Below, piece by piece: positions 11,373-22,880 of a stretch of DNA of 64,000 bases; position 1 is the stretch's first letter; each line of letters starts with the position of its first letter. A program made the translations under genes and the position numbers. This DNA is from Silene latifolia (Eukaryota > Streptophyta > Magnoliopsida > Caryophyllales > Caryophyllaceae). Location of the stretch: contig NC_133528.1 in assembly GCF_048544455.1 (NCBI RefSeq), positions 49,652,293 through 49,716,292 of the forward strand, in the 5' to 3' direction. The notes under the pieces were generated by a model. It ran no database searches, was not told where the DNA came from, and saw only the letters and a list, made by a program, of their open reading frames with translations.

Positions 11373-11618
11373 GTAAGTCTGGAATAGTGGTGTTACCAAA
11401 TCTTTAATTGTGATGCGATAATTCTTTGAGCTGTATTTTGGTTTCTCTTCTGTGTGAGCTGGTTACCACCTTGATCTTGTTGCTTGATAATTATCGCGGT
11501 GTGTACTTGGATGAAAAGGAAACGTCGTATTTATGACTGTTTCACTTCTGTGTGTTGAGGTTATTGTATGGTTGGAATCAACTGCTGCCCTTCCATTTAA
11601 GTGTTGAGGTTATTGCAG

Positions 11619-11719
11619 ATGATATAAGTTCTAACATTGAAGTTGCTGCTGCTGTAACAAGCCAAGCCAAACAGCAAATATCTAAGGCTTCTAAAAGTGA
11701 AAAATCCGGTTCAGCTGCG
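11619..11719 (+). pseudogene. Qa-SNARE (SYP2-like syntaxin) exon fragment
   Basis: A single 101-bp exon bordered by TTGCAG and GTAAG encodes DDISSNIEVAAAVTSQAKQQ and then ISKASKSEKSG. The D-I-x-x-N-I-E...A-x-A-x-x-Q-L-x-K-A-x-K-x-x-K-S pattern is the end of the SNARE helix just before the membrane anchor in vacuolar/prevacuolar SYP21/22-type syntaxins. No membrane anchor exon and no upstream SNARE exon was found. It follows the DUF707 pseudogene by 250 bp on the same strand, so it looks like a second captured fragment. The match is short, hence moderate confidence. Confidence 0.5.
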
Positions 11720-12436
11720 GTAAGATTCAACATCTTCTGAATTACGTTTCTTACAGCAATGATTGCTACTATTCATGTTAATAAGTTGCAAATCTGCTCT
11801 GGTAGAAAACTCTAAACCAAACTAGGCAAAAACGGTTTACCTAAGGTATTTGATTCAGCATTGTGCTTGTCAAATGCTATGTCAACTGAAAATTAAGGCA
11901 TTATCTACTGACATTCGAAACTGTAATAAGCCCTGATACAAAAAACTATCAGCATAGTTTTTGACATTCGAAACTGTAATAAGCACTGATATAATCGAAA
12001 TCGATTTCTTCTTTTTTTGCACTATCAGCATAGTTTTTGATGTTCTAGTGAATTTGCATATTCTTGATTTTCCAGAAGTTGACTAGGATGATGCATTGAC
12101 GTAGCTGATTGATAGTTTATGCGATTCGATTTCGATTATGTTCAGTTTTTCGATGTTCAGTTAGTTCTGTATTTGTTGTTGATTTAATTTGCTTCTAATT
12201 AAGCTAATTTAAACGAAAAAAGTAGCAAACTATTACCTTATAACTCGCTTTTTCAAACAACCACCTAATATTTGTTTTCCAACTATTAAGGCATGTTGGC
12301 TACCAATTTGGTACTAGCTCACTAATTCCAGCCATCTGATGAACATACTATATGTACTCGTATATCTTTGTTAGCTACGGAGTATTAGTTTAAGGTTCCC
12401 CTTATTTAATCTTTGTTATGTACTCGTATATCTTAA
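11720..12436. other. Non-coding stretch with a short internal repeat
   Basis: No gene. A segment containing gacattcgaaactgtaataa occurs near 11909 and again near 11961. 'actatcagcatagtttttga' also occurs twice, near 11945 and 12023. These look like intron or transposon debris. Confidence 0.5.
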
Positions 12437-12510
12437 AGGCTATTAGCTCAAATGGGAGAGCAATGTGCAAATCTTGCACAAAGGTATGAGTTCGAATCTC
12501 ATATAGCCTA
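12437..12510 (+). tRNA. tRNA-like sequence (tRNA relic or SINE head)
   Basis: 74 nt fold as a full cloverleaf: acceptor AGGCTAT/ATAGCCT (7 bp perfect), D arm GCTC/GAGC, anticodon arm TGTGC/GCACA, T arm ATGAG/CTCAT with loop TTCGAAT, discriminator A. Internal pol III A-box (TAGCTCAAATGG) and B-box (GTTCGAATCT) patterns are present. The anticodon loop reads AAATCTT and lacks the universal U33, so no sound anticodon can be assigned and decoding is unlikely. No CCA is encoded, as is normal for nuclear genes. Alternatives are a tRNA pseudogene or the 5' head of a SINE; no SINE body or tail was recognised. Confidence 0.5.
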
Positions 12511-12601
12511 GTTAATTTAAGAATTTAGTGTATTAAACTTAAATACATTAACATTGAGGATGAGTTAGCGAAATCCGTACTCAGATGTGCAAAAAAACGT
12601 G

Positions 12602-13515
12602 ATTTTAACCACTTATGATGACCAAGTTTCACAAAACAAGCTCTACGATTCACTGAACAAGCTCTGAGATTCACAAAACAAAGTCTCAGATTCACCTAAT
12701 AAAGAAAAGAGCAAAATAGATGATTTTAACCACTTATGATGATCAAGTTTCACAAAACAAGCCTTAAGATTCACTGAATAAGGTATGGGATTCACAAAAT
12801 AAGGCTTGAGATTCACCAAATAAGGAAAAGAGCAAGAAACGTGATTTTGACCACTTATGATGACCAAGTTTCACAAAACAAGCTCTAAGATTCACTGAAC
12901 AAGGTCTGAGATTCACAAAACAAAGTCTGAGATTCACCTAATAAAGAAAAGAGCAAAATAGGTGATTTTAACCCCTTATGATGATCAAGTTTCACAAAAC
13001 AAACCTTAAGATTCACTGAATAAAGTATGAGATTCACAAAATAAGGTCTGAGATTCACCAAATAAGGAAAAGAGCAAAAAACGTGATTTTAACCACTTAT
13101 GATGACCATGTTTCACAAAATAAGCTCTAAGATTCACCGAACAAGGTCTGAGATTCACAAAACAAAGTCTGAGATTCACCTAATAAAGAAAAGGGCAAAA
13201 TAGGTGATTTTTAACCACTTATGATGATCAAGTTTCACAAAACAAGTCTTGAGATTCACTGACTAAGGTATGAGATTCACAAAATAAGGAAAAGAGGAAA
13301 AAACGTGATTTTAACCACTTATGATGACCAAGTTTCACAAAACAAGTTCTAAGATTCACTGAACAAGGTCTGAGATTCACAAAACAAAGTCTGAGATTCA
13401 CCTAATAAAGAAAAGAGCGAAATAAGTGATTTTAACCAATTATGATGATCAAGTTTCACAAAACAAGCCTTAAAGATTCACTGAATAAGGTATGAGATTC
13501 ACAAAATAGGTATGA
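12602..13515. repeat. Tandem repeat, two alternating ~120-bp monomers (four dimers)
   Basis: Eight monomers start at about 12602, 12723, 12842, 12963, 13084, 13205, 13308 and 13428 with the core gattttaaccacttatgatg. They alternate strictly between a 'gaccaagtttc...ctctaagattcactgaacaagg' type and a 'gatcaagtttc...ccttaagattcactgaataagg' type, giving a dimer period of about 240 bp. Every monomer repeats smaller 'gagattcacaaaacaa' submotifs. The unit at 13205 is shorter. Such alternation shows that a dimer, not a monomer, was amplified. Confidence 0.9.
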
Positions 13516-13670
13516 GATTCAAAAAAAAAAAAAAAAAAAACTACTTTTTCGGAAAAAAATTTGAAAAAAAAAAAATTTGAAAAAAAAAAAAAAAATCGAA
13601 AAAAAAAATTGAAAAAAAAATTCGAAAAAAAAAATTTGAAAAAAAAAATTTGAAAAAAAAAATTCGTGAT
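13516..13670. repeat. A-rich low-complexity tract
   Basis: Runs of A broken by ttg/tcg (aaaaaaaatttgaaaaaaaa). The same texture lies just inside the ends of elements B, C and E, so it is probably the subterminal part of the element ending at 13747. Confidence 0.8.
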
Positions 13671-13747
13671 ATTGTTTTGTATAGTGCGTGATATTGTTTT
13701 ATGGACTCATGGACTCAAATATATAGGTGGACTCACCGGATCTTGCC

Positions 13748-15244
<1,497 letters not shown>

Positions 15245-15261
15245 TCTATATATATATATAT
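15245..15261. repeat. Short (TA)n tract
   Basis: About 16 bp of TA separate elements B and C. This is the shortest spacer in the chain. Confidence 0.8.
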
Positions 15262-15846
15262 GAGTCCACCTATATATTTGAGTCCATGAGTCCATAAAAC
15301 AATATCACGCACTATACAAAACAATATCACGATTTTTTTTTTCAATTTTCTTTTCGAATTTTTTTTTTCAAATTTTTTTTTTCCGAAAAAGTTTTTTTTT
15401 TTTTTTTTTAGAAAAAAAAAAAATTTTTATCGAAAATTTTTTTTTTCAATTTTTTTTTCCCAATTTCTTTTTTTTTCCCCGAAAAAGTTTTTTTTTTTTT
15501 TTTAAGCTGTGATATTGTTTAGTATAACGTGTGATATTGTATTACAAAATAATATCACGATTTTTTTTTTCAAATTTTTCTTTTCGAAAAAGTTTTTTTT
15601 TTTTTAAAAAAATTTTTTTTTTTTAATGTATGCTGATATTGTTTAGTATAACGTGTGATATTGTATTACAAAACAATATCACGATTTTTTTTTCGATTTT
15701 TTTTTTCTAAAACTTTTTTTTTTCAGTTGTGATATTGTTTAGTATAACGTGTGAAACTGTAAACTGTGATATTGTGTAGTATAACGTGTGATATTGTATC
15801 ATGGACTCACGGACTCAAAAAGATAAGGTGGACTCATGTGATCCTA

Positions 15847-15850
<4 letters not shown>
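15262..15850 (-). mobile_element. (TA)n-flanked foldback element C
   Basis: 589 bp, inverted relative to B. The left part reads tgagtccacctatatatttgagtccatgag..., the right end ...gactcatgtgatcctaattc. The interior is made of CAATATCACGATTTTTT and GTGATATTGTTTAGTATAACG units in alternating orientation, interrupted by T/A runs. There is no unique core. It is close in make-up to element E at 19882-20394. Confidence 0.65.

Positions 15851-15910
<60 letters not shown>
15851..15910. repeat. (TA)n tract
   Basis: 60 bp of TA between elements C and D. Confidence 0.9.
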
Positions 15911-15917
<7 letters not shown>

Positions 15918-17034
15918 GTTCTTCTAAGTCCCTTCCATCAATTGAGTCCCTAAGTCCTTATAAGGACTCTTGGATGAAGGGGATGAAGGGATGAGATTAC
16001 ATCTCAATGGATGGCTATAAACCAATCTCCTCTAATTAGCTACTCAACTCAATTAAATTCCTCCCTAATCATCATTCATCCCTCATTAAATCATTATCAC
16101 AAACCCCTCATATCTCTCTATATCTCACATTCTCACATTCTCTCATCAAACAAAAAAAAACCAAAAACCAAAAAAAAACCCAAAAACCACCACCACCAAA
16201 AAAACCAAATAAATCAAACCAAACTTCCTCACCCACCACCACCGACCGCCACCTACCACTCCGCTTATCCCTATACTTCCTCCTTCCTCTGCCTCCTGTC
16301 ACCACCCACCGTCACCACACACCCCACGGCCGCCGCACGCACGCCGCAAAGACTACCTCCGGCCACCCCACCAAAACGCCCGGATCCGCGCGCACACCTT
16401 GTCGTCTTTATTTTTCTTTTTTTCTTTTTTTTTTGAGATCTTGTTTCCTATTTATTTTTCTTTTTCTGATTTGATATTTATTGTTGTTGGTTGTTTCATT
16501 TTGGATCTCGGTTTTTTCAGTATTTTTTTTTCCCCTTTGTTTATCATTTGTTTATCTTTGAATCAAATACCCATAAAATAAACAAGGCGAACAAATGATT
16601 GAGATGGAGAGTATATTGTTAGCCCTTTTTGGCAATCGGGATCGTCACAGTGTACTGTTGTTTATTGTATTTGTGGTGTTTGGTTGCCTTTAATCTATGT
16701 TGGACTTTGCTTAATGATGCGAGGAATTTTGTCAGTTGCATTTGTTTTCTTTAGTGTCATAGTGTCATAGTGTCATAGTGTACTGGTGTTTATTAGACTT
16801 GGAATTTTGTCGGTTGAATTTTGCTCACTGCTTTTTTTTTTTTTTTTTTTTTTTTTGCTTTCAATTTTTTGTTTTTGTTTTGGAGTTTCTATGGTTTATA
16901 TAATTTGAATTCGGTGTTTGGTTGTGTCGGATTTCGTTTTTTTAGTAACAATTCCGTTTTGTGAACGGTTGTATTTAAGATTTCGGTTGGTTTTTTCATT
17001 TATTTCATCTACTTTTTATTTCGGTTTTTTATTA

Positions 17035-17640
17035 TTACACTTTTTTTTGTTACAATTTCACTTTTTTTGGTTAAAATTACACTTTTTTTGGTTAAAATTA
17101 CACTTTTTAGGTTAAAATTACCCTTATTTCGGTTATAATTACACTTTTTCCTGTTAAAATTACACTTTTTTCTATTACAATTACACTTTTTCTTGTTACA
17201 ATTACACTTTTTCCTGTTAAAATTACATTTTTTTAGTTGCAATTACACTTTTTCTTGTCACAATTACACTTTTTCTTCTTACAATTACACTTTTTTTTGT
17301 TACAATTACACTTTTTATGTTAAAATTACACTTTTTCTTGTTGGAATTACACTATTTCTTGTTACAATTACACTTTCTCTGTCACAATTACACTTTTTCT
17401 TCTTACAATTACACTTTGTTTGTTACAATTACACTTTTTATGTTAAAATTACACTCAATTCTGTTACAATTACACTTTTTCCTGTTAAAATTACACTTTT
17501 TCTTGTTGGAATTACATTTTTTTCCTTTAAAATTACACCTTTCTACTTTAAAATTACACTTTTTTCGGTTAAAATTACACTTTTTCCTGTTAAAATTACA
17601 CTTATCTCTATTAATGACTAAAGTTACACTCTTGGACTAA
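17035..17640 (+). repeat. Tandem array of ~22-bp AATTACACTTTTT units
   Basis: About 27 units of TT(A/G)(C/A)AATTACACTTTTTCYTG-like sequence, alternating between GTTAAAATTACAC and GTTACAATTACAC variants. This forms the left arm array of element D. The two long open frames here read repeated KLHFFLL/QLHFF and reflect the repeat only. Confidence 0.9.
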
Positions 17641-18062
17641 AGTTAGACAGACTAATTTGGACTATTTGGACAATTTGGACTATTTGGACAATTTGGACTA
17701 ATTAATTTGGACAATTTGGACAATATGGACTAACTAATTTGGACATTTTGGACAATATGGACTAACTAATTTGGACTATTTGGACTATTTGGACGAACTA
17801 ATGGAGTTTACGACTAAATTGAATACAATATTTACAACTAAATTTGGACTAAAATTATACAATTTTGGACTAAAAATACATTTTTGGATTGAAAATACAC
17901 TACTTACGAATAATTTTGAACTAATAATACACTATTTACAACTAAATTTAGAGTAAAATTACACAATTATAACTAAAGTTACACAATTCATTTATTTTGA
18001 GTCATTTAGATTGTGCAATTCCAATCATTGTCCACTAAAGTGTAACTTAGTAAATTGATAGT
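17641..18062. repeat. Central 'TTTGGAC' repeats of element D
   Basis: 'tttggac(a/t)at' units run from 17650 to 17800, then AT-rich sequence with scattered 'aaattacac' motifs. This is the loop region of the foldback. Confidence 0.7.
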
Positions 18063-18985
18063 GTGTGCATCTTTTATCATTTTATGAGTGTAATTTTAGT
18101 CCACAAAAGTGTAATTTTAGTACAAAAAAGTGTAATTTTAGTCTACAAATGTGTAACTTTAATCCACAAATGTATAAATTTAGTCTACAAAAGTGTAATT
18201 TTAGTCCACGGAAGTGTAATTTTAGTCCATAAAAGTGTAATTTTAATCCAAATGTATAACTATAGTCCAAATTTGTGTATCTTTAGTCCAAATTGTGTAA
18301 TTTTAGTCCAAAATGTGTAATTTTAGTCCAAATTGTGTAATTTTAGTCCAAATTTGTGTAACTTCAGTCCAAATTGTTCTAACTTTAGTCCAAAAGCGTA
18401 ACTTTAGTCATTGAGGAGATAACCTTAGTAGAGATAAATGTAATTTTAATGAAGACAAGTGTAATTTTAAAGGAAAAAAGTGTAATTTTAACAGAAAAAA
18501 GTGTAATTTTAACGGAAAAAAATGTAATCTTAACAAGGAAAAAACTGTGATTTTAACAAAAAAAAAGTGTAATTTTAACGGAAAAAAGTGTAATTTTAAC
18601 GGAAAAAAGTGTAATTTTAACCGATAAAATAATTTTAATAGATCTTAAATCACACAATACCAAAAGAAAATTTTAAATACGAAATTTGGCAAATATATAT
18701 AACAAGACGGATATTAACAAAGTGATATCAACAAGAAAAAAGTAAAAAATGAGATTTCATAACTAATAGATTTAATACTATAATTTTTACCGGAAAAAAA
18801 AGTGTAATTTTAACACAAAAAAGTGTAATTTAAACGGAAAAAAGTGTGTTTTTAACAAGGAAAAAACTGTGATTTTAACCCAAAAAAAGTGTAATTTTAA
18901 CGGAAAAAAGTGTAATTTTATCGGAAAAAAGTGTAATTTTAACGAAAAAAAGTGTAATTTTAACCGAACAAGTAAGTTTAATGGA
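18063..18985 (-). repeat. Inverted counterpart array of AAAAAGTGTAATTTTAAC units
   Basis: 18063-18420 holds 'gtgtaattttagtcca(c)aaa' units. 18470-18650 and 18790-18985 hold 'ggaaaaaagtgtaattttaac' units, the complement of the array at 17035-17640. Confidence 0.9.
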
Positions 18986-19130
18986 TCCTAAATCACACAA
19001 TACCAAGACAAAATTTTAAATACGAAATTTGGCAAATATATAACAAAACGGATATTAACAAAGTGATATCAACAAGAAAAAAGTAAAAAATGAGATTTCA
19101 TAACTAATAGATTTAGTACTAAAATCACAC
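18590..19130. repeat. Segmental direct duplication inside element D
   Basis: A ~170-bp unit that follows the array (18625-18785: 'atcacacaatacca', 'aatacgaaatttggcaaata', 'aagtgatatcaacaagaaaa') recurs at 18985-19130 with few differences. Array plus unit form a duplicated block of about 355 bp. Confidence 0.85.
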
Positions 19131-19371
19131 TATAATTTGTAAGAATGTCAATAACCGAAAAAAAAAAGACCAAAACATCAAAATTGAAAAAAAAAAAAAA
19201 AAACGAAAATGAAAAAAAAAAAACGGGTCATAGAAAATTGATCTACTTTAGTAGATCTAAGATTAAAATTTAAAAAAACTCACAAATTTAAAACAATATT
19301 ATATAGCAAGACGATATAAGGAGAAAAAAAAACAACAAAGAAAATAAAAAGAACACCCAAACATCAAGTTT

Positions 19372-19415
<44 letters not shown>

Positions 19416-19836
19416 CGTCGGGCGGCGGCGGCGGTGGCGGTGGCGGTGGTGGTGGTGGCGGTGGCGGTTGGCGACTGTGGTGGTAGGCGGGTGGTGGTAG
19501 GTGGATGGTGAATGAGGAAAAGATGAGTAAATGATTTAATTGGATTTTTTGGGTTTTTTATTTGTTTGGTTTTTTGGGTTTTTTTTTTCTTGGTTTTTTT
19601 GGAGAGAATATGGAGAAGTGAGATATAGAGAGAGAATAAGGAGATGTGATAATGAATTGATGAATGAAAGATGAGGAGGATTATTGTAGTTAATGAGAAA
19701 ATTAGAGGAAGATGGCAAAATTAGAGTATTAACCTTAATTTTTGGGTTCTCATCTTAGCCCTCCATTTCCAAGATCCAATGGCCCATAATGGGACTTATG
19801 GACTCAAATGTAAGAGGTGGACTCACTTGATCTTAT

Positions 19837-19839
<3 letters not shown>

Positions 19840-19881
<42 letters not shown>
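19840..19881. repeat. (TA)n tract
   Basis: About 40 bp of TA between elements D and E. Confidence 0.9.
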
Positions 19882-19883
<2 letters not shown>

Positions 19884-20054
19884 CAAGATCCGGTGAGTCC
19901 ACCTATATATTTGAGTCCATGAGTCCATAAAACAATATCATGCACTATACAACACAATATCACGAATTTTTTTTTTCAAAATTTTTTTTTCAATTTTTTT
20001 TTTCAATTTTTTTTTTCAAATTTTTTTTTTCAAATTTTTTTTTTCGAAAAAGTT

Positions 20055-20094
<40 letters not shown>

Positions 20095-20390
20095 AAGCTG
20101 TGATATTGTTTAGTATAACGTGTGATATTGTATTACAAAACAGTATCACGATTTTTTTTTTCCAAATTTTTTTTTTTCAAAAACTTTTTTCTTCAACTGT
20201 GATATTATTTAGTGTAACGTGTGATACTGTAAGCTGTGATATTGTGTAGCATAACGGGTGATATTATATTACAAAATAATATCATGATTTTGTTTTTTGA
20301 GTATAAGCTGTGATATTGTTTAATATAACGTGTAATATTGTATTATGGACTCACGGACTCAAAAAGATAGGGTGGACTCATGTGATCCTA

Positions 20391-20394
<4 letters not shown>
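19882..20394 (-). mobile_element. (TA)n-flanked foldback element E
   Basis: 513 bp. The left end is GGCAAGATCCGGTGAGTCCA and the inward-read right end is GAATTAGGATCACATGAGTC, each followed by a TTTGAGTCC..GAGTCCATAA block and then CAATATCAC/GTGATATTG units. It has the same organisation and orientation as element C but keeps its complete left end. Confidence 0.7.

Positions 20395-20479
<85 letters not shown>
20395..20479. repeat. (TA)n tract, right end of the chain
   Basis: About 85 bp of TA. The sequence that follows (tgattaacacgttatgcc) does not look like another element end of this group. Confidence 0.9.
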
Positions 20480-20482
<3 letters not shown>

Positions 20483-21066
20483 TAACACGTTATGCCACGG
20501 TTACTTACGCATATGCAAATTCGATTATCCGGTTTATGTTTACACTTATTTGAAGTATCCATCTAGCAACATAATTACCACTTACTACATAAGTTTGCTC
20601 AACATTTCAAACATGTCACATTAATTCATCAACCATATATCTAACATAATTATGCCATACCACAAGAATACACAACAACATTCATGCATTGCATTCCCAA
20701 ACATTACTTGCCAACTTATACCAATTAGAACGCATATATAGACTCGACTCACAACTCGTTATCATCATCACATTATCCAACATCCGTATGCAACTATTAG
20801 TACCTCTACCATTCTTATCACATCCATACACACTTTCCACAATACACAAATCTTCACAGGTCATCGACACTATTTACACGCACCAATATTACCACATACT
20901 CCATCACAACTATTTCAGCCTATTTATCATACACATTGATAACACCTTATTTTACTCGCTTTTTACCTCACATTTTATCTCTTACTTGATCAAATTAGTA
21001 GCCTAACTAACAATTATTAACTCTTAGGACTCACTTGGAATGGGAGTAATTATTAAAGGAGTAATA
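20480..21066. other. Unassigned stretch
   Basis: C/A-rich AT-heavy DNA. An open frame of 105 codons (20689-21006) has no recognisable domain and a composition unlike a gene. It could be the remains of an LTR. Nothing firm can be said. Confidence 0.5.
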
Positions 21067-21885
21067 TGAAAGATCATAGATCCAAATTAGACTCTCTAAT
21101 TAAAAACAAATTATCTCATAATATGTTCATTTAGTGATCTATATAACATGCATGCAATATAAAAGCATGAAAATGAAAGTTTAAGGAAAAACAATTTCCT
21201 TACATTGATTTTATGGTAAAATGGGCACAAACTAGTTCATCTTACTAGCTTGTTCTTGAGCTTATACCAAATGGATGATCCTCCTTACAAATCTTCAAAG
21301 AGAAGATCTCCTTCTTGTTGCACCCAAGAACTTACCCAAATAATTTTACAAGTATTAACTAGATACTAGTAAAATTTAACCCTTGATAATATGTTAATAA
21401 TACTAACTTTCTTAGTATTAAATTTTTGTTTTACTAACAACTTAGTAAAATGATGCTTATTATTTTTAGAGAGATGTACCAAATTTTTGTTCACATGCAT
21501 GAGTGGAAAAATGAGCTAGCTTACAAAAATGAACAAACAATATGGAGTATATTGTGGAGAAGTGGCGGGTGGAGTGTATCTAGTGAGGGAGTCCACTTGT
21601 TTTAATTTTTGTCCAATCTTATATTACATGCAAGTGATCATAAGATGACTTATGGAAAAGAAACAACAAGTATAATCATCCACTACACTTCATTTACACG
21701 GTCTAATGTCCCATTTACGGGTCCATTTTGGTTCTTATATTTGTCGCACAAATACGTGTAAATTTTATTTAAACATCGTATCATGCTTAAATACATCCAA
21801 TTAAATTCGTCAAAATCACTCCGTAAATATATGTGTACCGCTACACATATAGTTTACGTACCAATACTAATCACATTAGTCAACT
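21067..21885 (-). repeat. Old copia 3' LTR, left part
   Basis: Begins (plus reading) tgaaagatcatagatcc, parallel to tgaaagaaatgtagatc at 2389. It contains the shared cttgttcttgagctt / ttgcacccaagaac segment. The flank 21062-21066 is taata. It ends at the target site CAACT (21881-21885) of the inserted element. Confidence 0.75.
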
Positions 21886-22865
21886 TGTGGGATTTATCTG
21901 TATGCATCCCTTTAAATTTAAGGACTATAACGAATTTATCATGATGAAAGCATGTTATAAATTAAATTGCATAAACAAAAGGGGGTAAAGAGATGACGAA
22001 ATAACCTTCGGTCCTAGCTTATATGGCCTATGAACAATATCGCAATGATATTCTCCTATCAGTTGCACCCAAGATGATATGAGATATGCACTTGTTCTTT
22101 TACTAGAATCGATCCCCAAATCAACAGATTAATTTTAGGTTTTTTGTGTTTTTCCGATGAGAGGAGGCAAGAATTTGGAAAAAGAATATTAGGTCAGAAA
22201 AATTCTCCCTTCTCCTCTTCTTATAACCTAAAAAGAGAAGTCCATAGGGAGATTTCTCATCTCCTAATTTCGGCCCATATACCGAGATAATAAGGAGTTT
22301 TAATTCCTTATTTTCGGTTTCAAAAAATGTATAAAATGTGTTAAATATTAATTGTCATCTAGTGAGGATCGATCCCACAACCTCTTGGTTTGAGTACCCT
22401 CACTATTACCACTATGACACATTCATCTTGTTGATTAAATATAACTGATTACATTTAAGTACGAATTAACATATTAATTCGTCCAAGCTAACATTACATA
22501 CATTTAATTTAATATAACTTATTATATTCAATTTACGAATTGATTGATTAATTGTCTCAACTAATATTATTTAATCTTCATTAAATAATTGTCTCATCAA
22601 CACATTGACTAACTGTTTAGTCATATAAGGCATCAATGTGATTACATTTCCATAACCACATCTCTCAAACACATCCTATAGGTGTGACCTTTAGGGACCA
22701 GTTGATCACCGCCATCTGTATGATAATAACGTCAAACTTTCTAGCAAGCCAACCGTTATTAGGTAATCGTTAATCAACTGATAAAATACGAAGTATACCC
22801 TTGTGAACCTGTAAGAGATTTACAAATGTTATCACACTAATTTGTGGAGGACACAAGCTCCAACA
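21886..22865 (-). repeat. 3' LTR of the nested copia element (980 bp)
   Basis: Plus reading starts tgtgggatttatctgtatgc and ends agctccaaca. It matches 32729-33485 nearly base for base outside one extra internal block of about 220 bp (about 21930-22155). That block carries the cttcggtcctagc / ttgcacccaag segment typical of the family's LTRs, so it is probably original. Confidence 0.92.
22353..22420 (-). repeat. tRNA-like/SINE-like segment inside the LTR
   Basis: The minus strand starts TGTCATAGTGGTAATAG and ends with ATGACA. It contains an A-box-like TCATAGTGGTAATAGTGAGG and a B-box-like GGGATCGATCC after AAACCAAGAGGTTG. The ends can pair (TGTCAT/ATGACA). The same segment is in the partner LTR at 32973-33040, so it was present before this insertion. 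It could be a SINE head absorbed by the LTR. Confidence 0.4.
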
Positions 22866-22880
22866 AACTCCCACTTGTCC
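22866..22880 (-). promoter_or_regulatory. Polypurine tract of the nested copia element
   Basis: GGACAAGTGGGAGTT on the minus strand, directly before the 3' LTR. The same tract precedes the LTRs ending at 33895 and starting at 46116. Confidence 0.8.

Larger units (their letters stand above)
7509..13747 (+). mobile_element. Candidate (TA)n-flanked element A carrying gene fragments
   Basis: It is bounded by (TA)n at 7470-7508 and by a short spacer plus (TA)n at 13748-13907. The left end reads GAGATTGAATAATGTGAGAG. The right end, read inward on minus, is GGCAAGATCCGGTGAGTCC, the same end found on elements B and E. Inside, in order, are a DUF707 pseudogene (+), a SNARE-like exon (+), a tRNA-like sequence and a two-type tandem repeat. 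The two ends are only loosely alike, so this could be two elements side by side. The class is unknown: the habit of sitting in (TA)n recalls Micron elements of rice, while same-strand gene fragments with introns recall Helitrons. Confidence 0.4.
15911..19839. mobile_element. Giant (TA)n-flanked foldback element D (3.93 kb)
   Basis: The left end GTGATAAGTTCTTCTAAGTC and the inward-read right end GTAATAAGATCAAGTGAGTC are imperfect inverted repeats of the same type as B, C and E. Matching blocks then appear in mirror order: an aatcattatcacaa...atctctctatatctcac block (16085-16140, mirrored at 19610-19660), a C/A-rich then GC-rich CCACCACC/CCGCCG block (16180-16400, mirrored at 19415-19510), and long tandem arrays whose unit is AATTACACTTTTT on the left and AAAAAGTGTAATT on the right. 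The centre is near 18000 and holds 'tttggacaatttggac' repeats. Transcribed, it would fold into a hairpin over 1.5 kb long. Open frames inside it are low-complexity and not credible genes. Confidence 0.6.

Noticed and set aside
12463-12511. Helitron 3' end (hairpin plus CTAG before T)
   Set aside because: The hairpin is AT-rich and is better explained as the T-arm of a complete tRNA fold. No matching TC 5' end was found, so it is kept only as an alternative.
16011-16436. 141-codon Pro/His/Ser-rich frame
   Set aside because: It lies in the C/A-rich arm of foldback element D, is low in complexity, and its mirror copy at 19415-19720 has no matching frame.
17009-17640. Frames of 77-142 codons with repeated KLHFF / KKCNFNRK units
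   Set aside because: They exist on both strands because the 22-bp array lacks stops. They have no gene-like composition.
17035-18985. CRISPR-like regular repeats
   Set aside because: Units are contiguous without unique spacers, inverted in the second half, and the sequence is plant nuclear DNA.
20689-21006. 105-codon frame as a gene
   Set aside because: No domain, AT-rich composition, no start context or neighbours to support it.
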